This document shows, piece by piece, positions 15,861-25,266 of a stretch of DNA of 64,000 nucleotides. The translations under genes and the position numbers were made by a program. The notes under the pieces were generated by a model. It made no database searches. It saw only the letters and a list, made by a program, of their open reading frames with translations, and was not told the origin of the DNA. The stretch lies in NCBI RefSeq assembly GCF_002872255.1, contig NZ_NIPR01000003.1, positions 62,001-126,000 of the forward strand. The letters run 5' to 3'. Origin of the DNA: Companilactobacillus nuruki (lineage in GTDB: Bacteria; Bacillota; Bacilli; Lactobacillales; Lactobacillaceae). Each line of letters begins with the position of its first letter. Position 1 is the stretch's first letter.

Positions 15861-17531
15861 TTGAGCAAAGAACTAATTACAAAAAAAGAATTTTCAGATA
15901 TGGTGCGTGTTGCATCGCATAGACTTGAAAAAAATGCTAAGTTTGTAAACTCACTTAATGTCTTTCCGGTTCCTGATGGCGATACCGGAACTAATATGAG
16001 TTTAACAATACAAAGCGGTTTTAAATCCGTTAATGAGTCTGAAAGTGACCATGTTGGAACACTGGGTAAGGCACTTGCTAAAGGGCTTTTAATGGGTGCT
16101 CGTGGTAACTCTGGTGTTATCACTTCACAAATCTTTCGTGGGTTTTCAAAAAGTATTGAAGAAAAAGATACTTTGACAGCAATGGATTTGGCAAAGGCAT
16201 TCGATGATGGGGTTAAAACAGCCTATAAGGCAGTTATGAAGCCCGTAGAAGGAACTATTTTAACGGTTGCTAGATTTGGTGCTGATGCCGGTATGAAGAA
16301 GGTTGAGAGCACTGACGATGTTTCTGAGGTCATGCAAGCTGTAGTTGAGGGTGCAAAAGTAGGATTGGAAAAAACGCCCTCATTGCTTCCTGTACTGAAA
16401 GAGGTTGGTGTAGTTGATTCCGGCGGTCAAGGATTAGTCTTTATTTATGAAGGTTTCTTAGAGGGATTAACAGGTCAATCAGGTAATGAAGAATATATTC
16501 CTGATGAAAGAGATATGACTGAAATGGTCAATGCTAGTCATCACCAGTCTGTTCAAGGCCAATTTAGTACTGATGAAATTAAAAATGGTTATTGTACTGA
16601 AATGATGGTTAAAATTGGTGAAAATCCAACTTCGGATGAACAATTTGACAATGAAAAACTTCGTAATTATTTAGATGGCATCGGTGATTCACTTATTTGT
16701 GTTGCTGATGATGAGGTTATCAAAGTTCACGTTCACACCAATTATCCTTATAAGGTTTGGTCAGCCGGTAGAAAATATGGTTCTTTAGTAAAAATTAAAA
16801 TTGACAATATGCGTTTACAACATGAGACGATTGTTGATGAGGATGAACCAGTTACTGAAGAAACAAATCAAGAACCAGTCGATTATGCAGTCATTGCCGT
16901 TTCATCTGGCGAAGGATTGACAACGTTGTTTAAGAGTTTAGGTGTGACTCATGTTATTAGCGGTGGTCAAACTATGAACCCATCAACCAATGATATTGTT
17001 GATGCCATTAATAAGTCCAACGCTAAGAGAGCCTTGGTATTACCAAACAATGGCAATATTATTATGGCGGCTAAACAAGCAGTTGATTTAGTTGATATTC
17101 CAGTTGCAATTGTGGCCTCTAAAACTATTTCACAAGGGATGACGGCAATGCTTTCATTTAACCCTGAAGCAGAATTAGAAGATAATAAGGAAAATATGGA
17201 AGATTCCTTGGATACGGTCAAGAGTGGTCAAATTACACAAGCTATTCGTGATACGGAAATTGATGGTCTTAAGATTACCAAAGGTCATTATATGGGAATT
17301 GTTGATGGCAAGATTTTGGTTGACGATGAGGATATCATCGATGGAACTGAAAAAATGCTGGATAAGATGATTGATGAGGATAGTGAAGTTATTACTATTT
17401 TGATAGGTCAAGATGGTACAAAAGCTGATGCAGAAAAAATTGCTGATTATTTAGATAAATATTCAGATCTTGAAACAGAAATTCATCAAGGAGATCAACC
17501 AGTTTATCCTTATTTGATCTCGGTTGAATAA
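15861..17531 (+). CDS. fakA: Fatty acid kinase catalytic subunit FakA (DhaL/YloV family)
   Basis: Phosphorylates exogenous fatty acids held by a FakB protein to acyl-phosphate for PlsX/PlsY. The N-terminal DhaL nucleotide domain has the metal-binding FPVPDGDTGTNM and then GARGNSGVI. The C-terminal half is the EDD/DegV-like fold. Length is 556 residues from a TTG at 15861, which has GGAGGGG 6 bases before it; an in-frame TTG at 15846 overlaps that ribosome site and is unlikely. Nearby plsX and acpP use its product in phospholipid synthesis. Confidence 0.93.
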   Translation: MSKELITKKEFSDMVRVASHRLEKNAKFVNSLNVFPVPDGDTGTNMSLTIQSGFKSVNESESDHVGTLGKALAKGLLMGARGNSGVITSQIFRGFSKSIEEKDTLTAMDLAKAFDDGVKTAYKAVMKPVEGTILTVARFGADAGMKKVESTDDVSEVMQAVVEGAKVGLEKTPSLLPVLKEVGVVDSGGQGLVFIYEGFLEGLTGQSGNEEYIPDERDMTEMVNASHHQSVQGQFSTDEIKNGYCTEMMVKIGENPTSDEQFDNEKLRNYLDGIGDSLICVADDEVIKVHVHTNYPYKVWSAGRKYGSLVKIKIDNMRLQHETIVDEDEPVTEETNQEPVDYAVIAVSSGEGLTTLFKSLGVTHVISGGQTMNPSTNDIVDAINKSNAKRALVLPNNGNIIMAAKQAVDLVDIPVAIVASKTISQGMTAMLSFNPEAELEDNKENMEDSLDTVKSGQITQAIRDTEIDGLKITKGHYMGIVDGKILVDDEDIIDGTEKMLDKMIDEDSEVITILIGQDGTKADAEKIADYLDKYSDLETEIHQGDQPVYPYLISVE

Positions 17532-17544
17532 ATTAAAGGAGGTA

Positions 17545-17579
17545 ATGACGAAAAGATATTTTTGTCATGCCTTTTTTAT
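17545..17579 (+). terminator. Weak terminator between fakA and recG
   Basis: ATGACGAAAA pairs with TTTTTGTCAT (one G-U pair), followed by GCCTTTTTTATTTTTT. It lies before the recG ribosome site, so it could reduce readthrough from fakA. Confidence 0.55.
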
Positions 17580-17611
17580 TTTTTGAGCGCAAATTCAAAG
17601 GAGGGGAAAGT

Positions 17612-19648
17612 ATGGATTTGAGAAAAGTTTCATTAGCACAATTACCTGGAGTGGGTCCCAAGAGATTGGAATCCTTGGAATCACTAGGGATTAAAAATGT
17701 TTATGATTTGTTATTCTATTTTCCCTTTCGTTATGAGGATATGGAAGCAAAATCTTTAGATGATGCTGTTGATCAGGAAAAAATTCTATTGAAGGGCGTT
17801 GTGGCCAGTGAGCCGGTTGTAGCGCGCTTTGGTTATAAAAAGACTCGGGTAAATGCACGTATTTTGGTTGAAAATGAATCCATTATGGTAACTTTTTTTA
17901 ATCAACCATGGTTAAAGGATAAATTTGAAACTGGACAAGATGTAGCTGTATATGGAAAGTGGAATGAAAATCGTCGATCATTGACCGGAATGAAAGTTAT
18001 TGATGTTAATGGGAAAGATTCGATTGATTCGGTATACTCAGTTAATAAGAACATTCATCAGAAAACACTAGTTAATTTAATTAAATTAGCTTTTGAAAAG
18101 TATCATGATCAAATTGAAACAATCGTTCCTGATTATTTGCGATTGAAATATAAATTGTTGAATGATGAAGAAATTGTTTCGGGCATTCATTTTCCTAAAA
18201 ATGAACAACAAAGTGATGAAGCCAGAAGAAGTGCTAAGTTTAGAGAATTTTTCTTATTCCAATGTGGATTACAGAGTATTAAAGCCAATGATGATCGTAA
18301 TAATATTGGAATTGAAGAAAAGTATGATTCTAAGTATATTGATGAATTTATTGGACAATTACCATTCACTTTGACGGCTGCACAAGATAGAGTTGTTAAG
18401 GAAATATTGGCTGATATGAAATCAGAGCATCATATGAATCGGTTGTTACAAGGTGATGTTGGGTCTGGTAAAACTATTGTCTCTGTTATCGCAATGTTGG
18501 CATCAGTTACTGCTGGTTATCAGGCTGCTATTATGGCTCCTACAGAAATTTTAGCTCAGCAACATTTTGATAAGATTGGTAAATTACTAGCACCTTTGAA
18601 AATTCGAATAGCTTTATTAACAGGCTCACTAACTAAAAAGGAACATGATTATATTGCAAAGGATATTCGAGAAGGTAAAACCAACATCGTAGTAGGGACA
18701 CATGCATTGATTCAGGATAGTGTTGATTATAAGAATTTAGGCTTTATTGTTATTGATGAACAGCATAGGTTTGGTGTTAATCAAAGAAAGGCTTTACGTG
18801 AAAAAGGAGTTAATCCAGATGTATTAGCAATGACTGCGACGCCTATTCCTAGAACCTTGGCGATCACAACCTACGGAGATATGGATGTTTCAAGAATCGA
18901 CCAATTGCCAGCTGGTCGTAAAAAGATAGAAACCTATTGGATTAGAAGTCAAAAGATTGAACAGATGTATCAATTTGTGACTAAAGAATTAGCTGATGGA
19001 GCACAAGTTTATGTAGTAACGCCTTTGATTTCAGAATCGGAATCGATGGATTTGAAGAATGCTGAGCTGATTTATGACAAATTTACGGAATTATTTGGAC
19101 AGCAATATAAAGTTGGCTTGTTGCACGGGCAGATGCCAAATGAACAAAAAGAGACCGTAATGAATGATTTTTCCAATAAAAAAATCGATGTTTTGGTTTC
19201 AACAACAGTAATTGAGGTTGGTGTTGATGTACCTAATGCCACAGTTATGGTAATATATGATGCTAATCGTTTTGGCCTTTCACAATTGCATCAATTGAGA
19301 GGTCGTGTGGGTCGTGGCGATAAACAATCGTATTGTATTTTGATTGCTGATCCTAAGAATGAATCTGCTGTTGAGCGAATGAAAATTTTAACGTCGACTA
19401 ATGACGGATTTATTTTGGCGGAAGAAGATCTAAAAATGCGTGGTGCTGGGGATATGCTGGGCAATCGTCAATCGGGATTGCCTGAATTCAAAGTAGGAAA
19501 TCCTATCAATGATATAAATATCTTAGAAGTGGCCCAAGAGGAAGCAAGTAAGTTGTTTAATGATGAAAACTTATTGAATAGTCCAGAAACAAAGGCCTTA
19601 AAGTCATTTATCAATGATGAATATGAACAATTAAATAATTTTGATTAG
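17612..19648 (+). CDS. recG: ATP-dependent DNA helicase RecG
   Basis: Remodels stalled forks and Holliday junctions. The N-terminal wedge domain starts with LPGVGPKRLESLESLGI. The helicase motifs follow in order: LLQGDVGSGKT, APTEILAQQH, VIDEQHRFG (DExH type), MTATPIPRT, and in the second RecA domain STTVIEVGVDVPNA and QLRGRVGRG. It is 678 residues from ATG at 17612, preceded by AAAGGAGGGG; the frame is open to 17567 but lacks a ribosome site there. It directly precedes plsX. Confidence 0.97.
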   Translation: MDLRKVSLAQLPGVGPKRLESLESLGIKNVYDLLFYFPFRYEDMEAKSLDDAVDQEKILLKGVVASEPVVARFGYKKTRVNARILVENESIMVTFFNQPWLKDKFETGQDVAVYGKWNENRRSLTGMKVIDVNGKDSIDSVYSVNKNIHQKTLVNLIKLAFEKYHDQIETIVPDYLRLKYKLLNDEEIVSGIHFPKNEQQSDEARRSAKFREFFLFQCGLQSIKANDDRNNIGIEEKYDSKYIDEFIGQLPFTLTAAQDRVVKEILADMKSEHHMNRLLQGDVGSGKTIVSVIAMLASVTAGYQAAIMAPTEILAQQHFDKIGKLLAPLKIRIALLTGSLTKKEHDYIAKDIREGKTNIVVGTHALIQDSVDYKNLGFIVIDEQHRFGVNQRKALREKGVNPDVLAMTATPIPRTLAITTYGDMDVSRIDQLPAGRKKIETYWIRSQKIEQMYQFVTKELADGAQVYVVTPLISESESMDLKNAELIYDKFTELFGQQYKVGLLHGQMPNEQKETVMNDFSNKKIDVLVSTTVIEVGVDVPNATVMVIYDANRFGLSQLHQLRGRVGRGDKQSYCILIADPKNESAVERMKILTSTNDGFILAEEDLKMRGAGDMLGNRQSGLPEFKVGNPINDINILEVAQEEASKLFNDENLLNSPETKALKSFINDEYEQLNNFD

Positions 19649-19660
19649 TGAGGAAATAAA

Positions 19661-20665
19661 ATGAAAATAGCTGTTGATGCTATGGGTGGAGATCATGCTC
19701 CCCAAGTTGTAGTTGAAGGAATTGAACGTGCACGTGACGAGTGGAAGGATTTAGAATTTGTACTATATGGAAAAGAATCAGCAATAAAAGAGTATCTGAA
19801 AAATGATGAAAGAATTTCAATAGTACATACGGATGAGGAAATATTGGGTACTGATGAACCAGTGAAAGCAATTCGTGCCAAAAAGAATGCTTCAATGGTT
19901 TTGGCTGCTAAATCTGTTAAGGACGGGGAAAATGACGCGCTATTTTCATTAGGTAATACTGGTGCGTTGTTAGCCGCTGGAATTTTTATTGTGGGTCGTA
20001 TCAAACAAGTATCTAGACCCGCTTTGATGCCAACCTTACCAGCTACCAATTCACCATTGGGAGTTAATATGCTTGATGTTGGGGCTAATGCTGAAGCAAA
20101 GCCTGCTTATTTACAACAATGGGCTATTATGGGATCAATCTATGCTCATGATGTTAAAAAAATAGATAAACCAAGAGTAGCATTATTGAATAATGGTACT
20201 GAGTATGACAAAGGTGATACTTTACATAAAGAGGCTTATCAATTATTAAAAAATACTGAAGGAATCAATTTTATCGGCAATATTGAATCTGGTAGTATTT
20301 TAGCTGGAGCAGCTGATGTGATTGTTACAGATGGTTTCACCGGCAATGCAGCTTTGAAAGCTACTGAAGGAACGGCAACAATTCTTTTGAGTGAACTAAA
20401 AGATGCCTTGCTAAATAACGGTATCTTTACTAAAATGGGTGCAGCTATTGTTAGCCCATCATTGAAGGGCTTGAGAAAGATGTTTGATACATCTCAAGCT
20501 GGTGGAGCTGTTCTGCTAGGTTTAAAGTCGCCAGTTGTCAAAGCACATGGTGCGGCAGACAGTAAGACTGTCTATTATACTGTGAAACAGATTTATGATA
20601 TGTTAACTAACGATACTATTAATAAAGCTAACAAATACTTTGAAAAAATGACTGAAGAAAAATAA
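19661..20665 (+). CDS. plsX: Phosphate acyltransferase PlsX
   Basis: Makes acyl-phosphate from acyl-ACP, the first step of the PlsX/PlsY route to phosphatidic acid. The start KIAVDAMGGDHAPQ, then LGTDEPVKAIR, SLGNTGALLAAG and VTDGFTGNAALK are family signatures. The 334-residue length is normal. It lies 12 bases after recG. FapR, which precedes plsX in Bacillus, is absent, and acpP follows directly with no fabD or fabG in between. Confidence 0.97.
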   Translation: MKIAVDAMGGDHAPQVVVEGIERARDEWKDLEFVLYGKESAIKEYLKNDERISIVHTDEEILGTDEPVKAIRAKKNASMVLAAKSVKDGENDALFSLGNTGALLAAGIFIVGRIKQVSRPALMPTLPATNSPLGVNMLDVGANAEAKPAYLQQWAIMGSIYAHDVKKIDKPRVALLNNGTEYDKGDTLHKEAYQLLKNTEGINFIGNIESGSILAGAADVIVTDGFTGNAALKATEGTATILLSELKDALLNNGIFTKMGAAIVSPSLKGLRKMFDTSQAGGAVLLGLKSPVVKAHGAADSKTVYYTVKQIYDMLTNDTINKANKYFEKMTEEK

Positions 20666-20677
20666 GGGAGAAACTCC

Positions 20678-20920
20678 ATGACTGAACAAGAGGTTTTTGA
20701 CAAAATCGTTGCATTAATTGCTGATAAATTTGAAGTTGATAAATCAACTATTACCAAAGAAACATCTTTTACTAAAGATCTAGACGCAGATTCAATCGAC
20801 CTTGTTGAATTTGTATTGGAATTAGAAGATGAATTCGGATCAGAGATTCCGGATGATGATGCTGAAAAGATAACAACTGTTGGCGAAGCAGTTACTTATA
20901 TTTCGTCACATCAAAAATAA
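20678..20920 (+). CDS. acpP: Acyl carrier protein
   Basis: An 80-residue carrier protein. The 4'-phosphopantetheine serine is in DLDADSIDLVEFV at about residue 39, flanked by the acidic helix II that partner enzymes recognise. It follows plsX by 12 bases, which fits a role in supplying acyl-ACP to PlsX. A second acpP for fatty-acid synthesis may exist elsewhere, since none of the fab genes is here. The stop codon lies inside the following terminator stem. Confidence 0.95.
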   Translation: MTEQEVFDKIVALIADKFEVDKSTITKETSFTKDLDADSIDLVEFVLELEDEFGSEIPDDDAEKITTVGEAVTYISSHQK

Positions 20921-20942
20921 GGCCTGAAGGTCTTATTTTTTT
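20916..20942 (+). terminator. Terminator after acpP
   Basis: AATAAGGCCT pairs with AGGTCTTATT with one mismatch, then a seven-T run. It overlaps the acpP stop codon. A TATAAT at 20974-20979 beyond it is a likely -10 box for rnc. Confidence 0.75.
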
Positions 20943-21005
20943 ATCCAAATAATTATTTAGGATAAAAGTTTAGTATAATTAATATTATTAGAAAGGGGAC
21001 ACTTT

Positions 21006-21695
21006 ATGTTAGATCCAAAGTTCTTGGAATTTTTAGATGAAAATTATAGAATCAAGTTTGACAATAAGAGATTAGTTGAAAGAGCCATGACACATTCCTC
21101 ATTTGATAATGAGCATAAGGAGTTAGGAATTGGTGATTATGAACGATTAGAATTTTTAGGGGATGCAGTCCTAGAAATAAATATTTCAAGATATCTTTTT
21201 GAAAAGTATCCTGATTTACCAGAAGGTAAATTAACTAGATTAAGATCAGATATTGTAAGAACCGATAGTTTTGCTCGTTTTGCTAAAGAAATAAATATTG
21301 ATAAGTATTTATTAGTTGGTAAAGGAGAAGAAAAGCAAGGAGCTCGTCAAAGACATACCCTTTTGGAAGATATCTTTGAAGCCTTCAATGGTGCCTTATA
21401 TCTAGATCAAGGAAATAAAGTGGTTGATGATTTCTTGAAGAAGGTTGTTTATCCGCATATTGATTCAGGAGAATTTTCTGAAGATACTGATTTTAAGACA
21501 CATTTGCAGGAAAGACTTCAACAATCGGGTGAGGTTGAGATTGATTACAAAGTCATCGATGAAGAGGGTCCAGACCATGACAAGAAATTCAAAGTGGAAT
21601 TGATTGCCAATGGCAAGATTTTGTCAAAGGGTCTCGGTTATAGTAAAAAGCATGCTGAACAAATGGCAGCTAAGAGAGCCTTAGAAGAACTTTAG
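21006..21695 (+). CDS. rnc: Ribonuclease III
   Basis: Double-strand-specific endoribonuclease for rRNA and regulatory RNA processing. The catalytic signature is ERLEFLGDAVLE near residue 46 with the second acidic site in LLEDIFEAFNGALY. The C-terminal dsRNA-binding domain (about residues 155-229) begins FKTHLQERLQQSG and ends KKHAEQMAAKRALEEL. The 229-residue length is normal. AGAAAGGGG precedes the ATG. It leads the rnc-smc-ftsY-ylxM-ffh cluster. Confidence 0.97.
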   Translation: MLDPKFLEFLDENYRIKFDNKRLVERAMTHSSFDNEHKELGIGDYERLEFLGDAVLEINISRYLFEKYPDLPEGKLTRLRSDIVRTDSFARFAKEINIDKYLLVGKGEEKQGARQRHTLLEDIFEAFNGALYLDQGNKVVDDFLKKVVYPHIDSGEFSEDTDFKTHLQERLQQSGEVEIDYKVIDEEGPDHDKKFKVELIANGKILSKGLGYSKKHAEQMAAKRALEEL

Positions 21696-21711
21696 GAGTT
21701 GAGTTTTATTT

Positions 21712-24700
21712 ATGCCATTAAAATCATTAACTATCAATGGGTTTAAATCATTTGCTGATAAGACAAAAATTGATTTCACAAGTGGAATTACAGGGATTGT
21801 CGGACCCAACGGAAGTGGAAAATCGAATATAACAGAAGCCATTCGTTGGGTAATGGGTGAACAGTCAGCAAAGAGTTTGCGCGGAGATAAAATGGTCGAT
21901 GTGATTTTTGCCGGAAGTGCCACTCGTCCTCAGATGAATCGGGCTGAGGTTATTTTAGAGTTTGATAATAGCAATAAAGAATTGAAATCTGATCAAGATA
22001 ACATCATTATCTGTCGCCGTTTATTTAGAAATGGTGATACTGAATTTATGATTAATAACAAATCTTGCCGTTTAAGAGATATTACTGAACTTTTTATGGA
22101 TTCAGGGATGGGAAAGCAATCCTTTTCTATTATTTCTCAAGGTCGAGTTGAGGAAATTTTTAATAGTAAACCAGTGGAGAGACGAAGTATTATTGAAGAG
22201 TCTGCTGGTGTTTCTCTATTCAAACAAAAGAAGCAACAAGCTGAGAATAAACTCTCAGAAACGACCGATAACTTACACCGAGTATCAGATATTGTATCCG
22301 AATTATCAAAGCAAGTTGAACCTTTAAAGGAACAAGCAAGTATTGCTCGTGATTATAAAGAGCAAAAAAGCAAGTATGATAGTATTTATCAAAAAATTCT
22401 GACAATTGAAATTAGAAATTTATCGGCCCAGAAACGACAGGTGGACAAAGAATTACGCGAAGTTAAGATGAGTCTTCAAAATATCTCTCAACAGGTCAAA
22501 AGTGCTAATAAACAAGTTGAGGATAATAATCAAAAAATTCATGATTTAAGTAATCAAATTGATGAAAAACAAGCTAAGCTGGTCGAATCTACAAAAACAT
22601 TAGAGATTTATAATGGTAAAGTTGCCGTTGCTAATGAACGTAATGGACATAATTCGTCAAGTAAATTAAGTTTAAATAAACAATTAGATGATTTGAAACA
22701 AAGAAAGTCCATTGCTGATCAAAAATTGGTTGAATCGAACCAAAAATTGGCCGAATGTTTGACGGAGATTGAAGATTTTGAAAACAAATTAAAAAATCTA
22801 CAACAACTTAAGAAAAAAACTCCAGCCGATATTGAGAAGAATATTAAAGATTTAAATGACAATTATGTCAATTTGCTACAAGATCAAGTTTCTAATAATA
22901 ATGAACAAAAATTCTCGCAGAGACAGTTAGAACGAATTCAAGCGATGGTTAGTGACCAGAATGTTCAGTTAAAGCAAGTGACTGACAGTTTGGCAGAGTT
23001 TAAAAATGATAATCGTTCTGTTACTCAAAAGATTCAAAAACTAATTGATGACAATCAATCTCTTTTAAATCGAGATAAAGAACTTACTCAAGAGATTCTA
23101 GAGATTACTGAAACTGGCAAAAAAGAAAATAGTAATTATTTAAATATCTTGGAAAGTCTTCAAGAGACCAAAGCTCGTAAGAAGGTTCTTGAAAATATGG
23201 AACAAGAGCATGCCGGTTTCTTTGAAGGTGCCAAAAATGTCCTAAATAATGAAAATAATCTGTCAGGAATTGTCGGAGCAGTAGCCGAATTGGTTTCGGT
23301 TCCTAAGGAATACCAATTGGCTATTGAAACGGTTGTTGGTAACCAGTTACAGTCAATTGTTACTGAAAATGAGACGGCTGCTAAAAAAGCAATTGCTTTT
23401 TTGAGACAGAGTCATGGTGGACGTGCGACTTTTCTACCTTTAAATATTATTCAACCACGAAATGTTTATACTAATGATTTGAACAAAGCAGAAATGGTCG
23501 CAGGTTTTGTTGGTGTCGCTAGTGAACTGGTGTCTTATGATAATAAGGTAGAAAACATTGTGAAGAATATTTTGGGAAATTTGTTGATTGCTCAAAATAT
23601 TGATGTGGCTACAAAGATTTCATCTGCAGTTAATCGTAAATATCGTGTAGTTACATTGGATGGAAATGTTGTCAATGCTGGTGGATCAATGACTGGTGGT
23701 CAACAAAGACGAGTCAATTCAAGTATTCTAACTCGTAAGGATGAGTTGTCTTCGTTGACACAACAATTATCTAAGCAAGAATTGGCTATGGATCAAAAAC
23801 AAAAGACAGTTCAAGAGTTACGTGAACAATTAGTTCAATTAAATACAGAAAAAAGTTCTATTGATAAGGAACTAGCTCAATTTAATTCTCAAAAAAGCCA
23901 ATTGGAAAATCAAGTTTCCACTTCACAAAATGAAGAGAAGCATTTAAGCGAACGTTTGGATGTTATTAAGTATAATCTTTCTAAAAATGAGTCCGAGCAA
24001 AAAGAACTTGAAGATAATTTGGTCAAACAAGTAAAAAATGCCGAACAAATTAAAATAGATATCGAAAATACTCAAACTGAGATTGCTCAAAAGCAAAAAA
24101 TGCTAACAGATTTTGATGCCGAACTTAGTTCTATTAATATTCAAGAACAGGATTTACAGACTAAATTAGCAGTTGTTAAAAATAATCACGCTAATGAGGT
24201 TAACCAGAATACTGAAATTAAAGACAACGTTAAGAGTATTGATAGTCAAATTTCTGATATTCAACAACAGTTAACTATTTTGGATTCAGAACGTGATCAG
24301 TTGAATATTAATAGTACTGAAGTTAAAAATCATATTGAACAGCTTAAAACTGAGGTTTCTGAGTTACAAAACGTTGTTGAAAGTTTAAAAAAAGAACGAG
24401 AAAAACAACAGGCTTTATCAAGTGAATTGAATGCAAAGGCACAACGTAATTTTGATTTGCAGAAGAACGCATCTGATCAGCAAGAAACGCTTGCGATTCA
24501 GAATACAAAGCTGTCTAATCAAATTGACGGCCGCTTGGATACTTTGTCTCAGGAGTATCAATTAACTTACGAAGCTTCTTTAAAGGTTCTTAATCAAGCT
24601 GACTACGATGCTGATGAATTACAAAAGGAAGCACGTTTGTTAAAAATGGGTATTGAAGAATTGGGAACAGTTAATCTTTCAGCCATTGAAGAGTACGATA

Positions 24701-25257
24701 AGGTGAAGGATAGATATGAGTTTTTGACACAGCAGCAGAATGATTTGTTACAAGCTAGGGCCCAATTGTTAGCTACAATGGCCGAGATGGACAAAGAGGT
24801 AACGACAAGATTTAAGAAAACTTTTGATGATGTTGCAAATGCCTTTGAAGACATTTTTCCTGAAATGTTTGCAGGTGGTCGTGCTAAATTGGTTCTAACT
24901 GATCCTGATGATTTATTGGAAACTGGAATTGAAATTATTGCTCAGCCACCAGGGAAGAAATTCCAACGGTTAAGTTTATTGTCTGGTGGTGAAAAGGCGC
25001 TGACTGCAATTACCTTGCTGTTTGCTATTATTAAAGTGAAACCCGTACCTTTCTGTATATTAGATGAGGTTGAAGCCTCATTAGATGACGCAAATGTATA
25101 TCGTTTTGCAAACTATTTAAATCAATATGATGACAACACTGAGTTTATCGTTATTACTCACCGTAAGGGAACAATGATGAATGTGAACCGTTTGTATGGG
25201 GTCACAATGGAAGAATCAGGTGTTTCAAGAATGTTGTCCGTAAAAGTCAAAGAATAG
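21712..25257 (+). CDS. smc: Chromosome segregation ATPase SMC
   Basis: Condensin core subunit that organises the chromosome with ScpA and ScpB. Both halves of the ATPase head are present: Walker A GPNGSGKSN near residue 32, and at the C-terminus the signature LSGGEKALTA and Walker B FCILDEVEASLDDAN. Between them lie two long coiled coils flanking the hinge at about residues 515-660, which ends in GGSMTGG. The 1181-residue length is typical. No frameshift is seen. It starts 16 bases after rnc. Confidence 0.97.
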   Translation: MPLKSLTINGFKSFADKTKIDFTSGITGIVGPNGSGKSNITEAIRWVMGEQSAKSLRGDKMVDVIFAGSATRPQMNRAEVILEFDNSNKELKSDQDNIIICRRLFRNGDTEFMINNKSCRLRDITELFMDSGMGKQSFSIISQGRVEEIFNSKPVERRSIIEESAGVSLFKQKKQQAENKLSETTDNLHRVSDIVSELSKQVEPLKEQASIARDYKEQKSKYDSIYQKILTIEIRNLSAQKRQVDKELREVKMSLQNISQQVKSANKQVEDNNQKIHDLSNQIDEKQAKLVESTKTLEIYNGKVAVANERNGHNSSSKLSLNKQLDDLKQRKSIADQKLVESNQKLAECLTEIEDFENKLKNLQQLKKKTPADIEKNIKDLNDNYVNLLQDQVSNNNEQKFSQRQLERIQAMVSDQNVQLKQVTDSLAEFKNDNRSVTQKIQKLIDDNQSLLNRDKELTQEILEITETGKKENSNYLNILESLQETKARKKVLENMEQEHAGFFEGAKNVLNNENNLSGIVGAVAELVSVPKEYQLAIETVVGNQLQSIVTENETAAKKAIAFLRQSHGGRATFLPLNIIQPRNVYTNDLNKAEMVAGFVGVASELVSYDNKVENIVKNILGNLLIAQNIDVATKISSAVNRKYRVVTLDGNVVNAGGSMTGGQQRRVNSSILTRKDELSSLTQQLSKQELAMDQKQKTVQELREQLVQLNTEKSSIDKELAQFNSQKSQLENQVSTSQNEEKHLSERLDVIKYNLSKNESEQKELEDNLVKQVKNAEQIKIDIENTQTEIAQKQKMLTDFDAELSSINIQEQDLQTKLAVVKNNHANEVNQNTEIKDNVKSIDSQISDIQQQLTILDSERDQLNINSTEVKNHIEQLKTEVSELQNVVESLKKEREKQQALSSELNAKAQRNFDLQKNASDQQETLAIQNTKLSNQIDGRLDTLSQEYQLTYEASLKVLNQADYDADELQKEARLLKMGIEELGTVNLSAIEEYDKVKDRYEFLTQQQNDLLQARAQLLATMAEMDKEVTTRFKKTFDDVANAFEDIFPEMFAGGRAKLVLTDPDDLLETGIEIIAQPPGKKFQRLSLLSGGEKALTAITLLFAIIKVKPVPFCILDEVEASLDDANVYRFANYLNQYDDNTEFIVITHRKGTMMNVNRLYGVTMEESGVSRMLSVKVKE

Positions 25258-25266
25258 GAGCTAACT

